Both the position numbers and the translations under genes were made by a program. 59,282 nt of DNA, taken from NCBI RefSeq assembly GCF_020055635.1, contig NZ_JAIPUT010000025.1, forward strand, positions 1 through 59,282, written 5' to 3'. Below the pieces are notes generated by a model. It was not told the origin of the DNA and searched no databases. It saw nothing but the letters and a program-made list of their open reading frames with translations. This document shows positions 58,876 through 59,282 of the stretch, one piece after another. Position 1 is the first letter of the stretch. Every line of letters starts with the position of its first letter. Source of the stretch: Marivita sp. Its GTDB lineage: Bacteria; Pseudomonadota; Alphaproteobacteria; Rhodobacterales; Rhodobacteraceae.

Positions 58876-58956
58876 GGAGAGAGCGACAGGGATCGCGCCG
58901 GACTAGAAGCGCCCCTTTTTGCACCTCCACCAAGTTATTGAGAAGTCCCTGCCCGC

Positions 58957-59052
58957 TTACATCTCGGCCAGCTGAGCCAGCAATTTGCTGTCGAGCGCAA
59001 CATTGGGTGTCGCTCCAGTGGTGGTCGTTCTGGAAAGGACTTTGATGTTCAT
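58957..59052 (-). CDS. Possible 31-residue peptide, or C-terminal end of a gene entering from beyond the window
   Basis: From the ATG at 59052, preceded by AAGGAG at 7-base spacing, the frame reads MNIKVLSRTTTTGATPNVAL and continues to LLAQLAEM before a stop. The same frame has no stop up to the window edge at 59282, so this may be the tail of a longer protein. The upstream part contains segments such as GTPALMIAIINTG and VPYIDARRQGYMTNQ. I recognise neither version. The strong ribosome-binding site favours a separate small peptide, but an internal site cannot be excluded. Confidence 0.3.
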   Translation of the reverse strand: MNIKVLSRTTTTGATPNVALDSKLLAQLAEM

Positions 59053-59282
59053 ATCCTGGCTCCTTTGGTTTGTCATATATCCCTGCCGTCTGGCATCGAT
59101 GTAAGGAACCATTGAAATTGACGTTCTCGAGATGTTTGCGGCCTGCATGCCCGTGTTGATGATCGCGATCATCAAGGCAGGCGTACCTGTCCAGCCTCGG
59201 CTCGGGAAATGGCCACAGATGTCGGAGGCTTCGATGAATTGCGGCGTGCCGTTGATCGATGTCGACAGCCGAATGCTGAGCG

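Larger units (their letters stand above)
58392..59282. other. Right-edge region without a confident gene
   Basis: About 0.9 kb with visibly lower GC than the operons. It has small leftward open frames (58469-58654, 61 residues with three consecutive Cys; 58669-58875, 68 residues with one hydrophobic segment; 58957 onward) and overlapping rightward frames. None shows a known domain, and only the frame at 59052 has a strong ribosome-binding site. The region may be a decayed gene, or may carry small genes or the end of a gene beyond the window. Confidence 0.5.

Noticed and set aside
58310..58941. Rightward frames 58310-58672 and 58660-58941 as genes
   Set aside because: The first starts inside the AcoX-like gene on the other strand and covers the operator; neither has a ribosome-binding site or a known domain.
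1..59282. tRNA, rRNA, CRISPR array, insertion sequence or prophage genes
   Set aside because: I saw no transposase or integrase motif, no regular repeat-spacer array and no recognisable RNA gene on reading both strands; a covariance-model search was not possible here.

Overview
The window is high-GC DNA with densely packed, often 4-nt overlapping genes. The protein set (TRAP and peptide ABC transporters, PcaR/PcaU-type IclR regulator, split glycine-dehydrogenase-like proteins, Tat-exported binding proteins) suggests a Roseobacter-group alphaproteobacterium. That assignment is inference: there is no rRNA, tRNA or other taxonomic marker, and no insertion sequence, phage gene or CRISPR array.

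Layout, left to right. A lone SnoaL-like gene (268-753) is followed by a leftward TRAP operon (dctQ-dctM-dctP, 882-3679). A leftward hydrolase and peptide-ABC block spans 3942-13658: an N-formylglutamate-amidohydrolase-like gene, an isochorismatase-like hydrolase, M20 and M24 peptidases, and Opp/Dpp system 1. Divergent from it are a glutamine-synthetase-like ligase and a spermidine/putrescine-type ABC operon that ends in a polysaccharide deacetylase and a GAF protein (13740-20382). Opp/Dpp system 2 (20379-24548, leftward, with an XRE-cupin regulator as last gene) faces its binding protein (24727-26316). Opp/Dpp system 3 (26382-34464, leftward) carries a second M24 peptidase, an SDR and a GST. 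An oxidative-enzyme region follows (34620-44831): ALDH, two DAO-type FAD enzymes, a TIM-barrel isomerase, a DapA-family enzyme, an old-yellow-enzyme, an SDR, a gulonate-dehydrogenase-like protein and a fused 2Fe-2S/FAD subunit. Then come an IclR-family regulator (44828-45682) and a nine-gene rightward operon (45849-54263) with a sugar-type ABC transporter, class III aminotransferase, second DapA-family enzyme, two SDRs and a ParB-fold protein. The last operon runs leftward (54279-58340): an AcoX-like kinase and two divergent GcvP-like subunits. The right 0.9 kb holds no confident gene.

The most striking pattern lies between the genes. Almost every operon start carries a variant of one operator, built from half-sites GTTCG/CGAAC as CGAAC-N4-GTTCG and/or GTTCG-N5-CGNAC. 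I find eleven such sites between 3.8 and 58.4 kb. This matches what I recall of the binding sites of PcaU/PcaR/PobR-type IclR regulators, and the single IclR protein encoded here belongs to that subfamily by its sequence. The simplest reading is that about 54 kb, with six uptake systems and more than twenty enzymes, is one regulon under one regulator. No aromatic-degradation gene is visible, so its effector is probably not protocatechuate or 4-hydroxybenzoate. The enzymes (amide hydrolases, peptidases, amine oxidoreductases, a transaminase, deaminating/dehydrating DapA-type lyases, a semialdehyde dehydrogenase) point to catabolism of nitrogen-containing, probably amide- or peptide-like compounds. 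The exact substrate cannot be read from the sequence.

A second unusual item is the GcvPA/GcvPB-like pair with an AcoX-like kinase. There is no GcvH or GcvT nearby, and the loops that are conserved in true glycine decarboxylases are rewritten.
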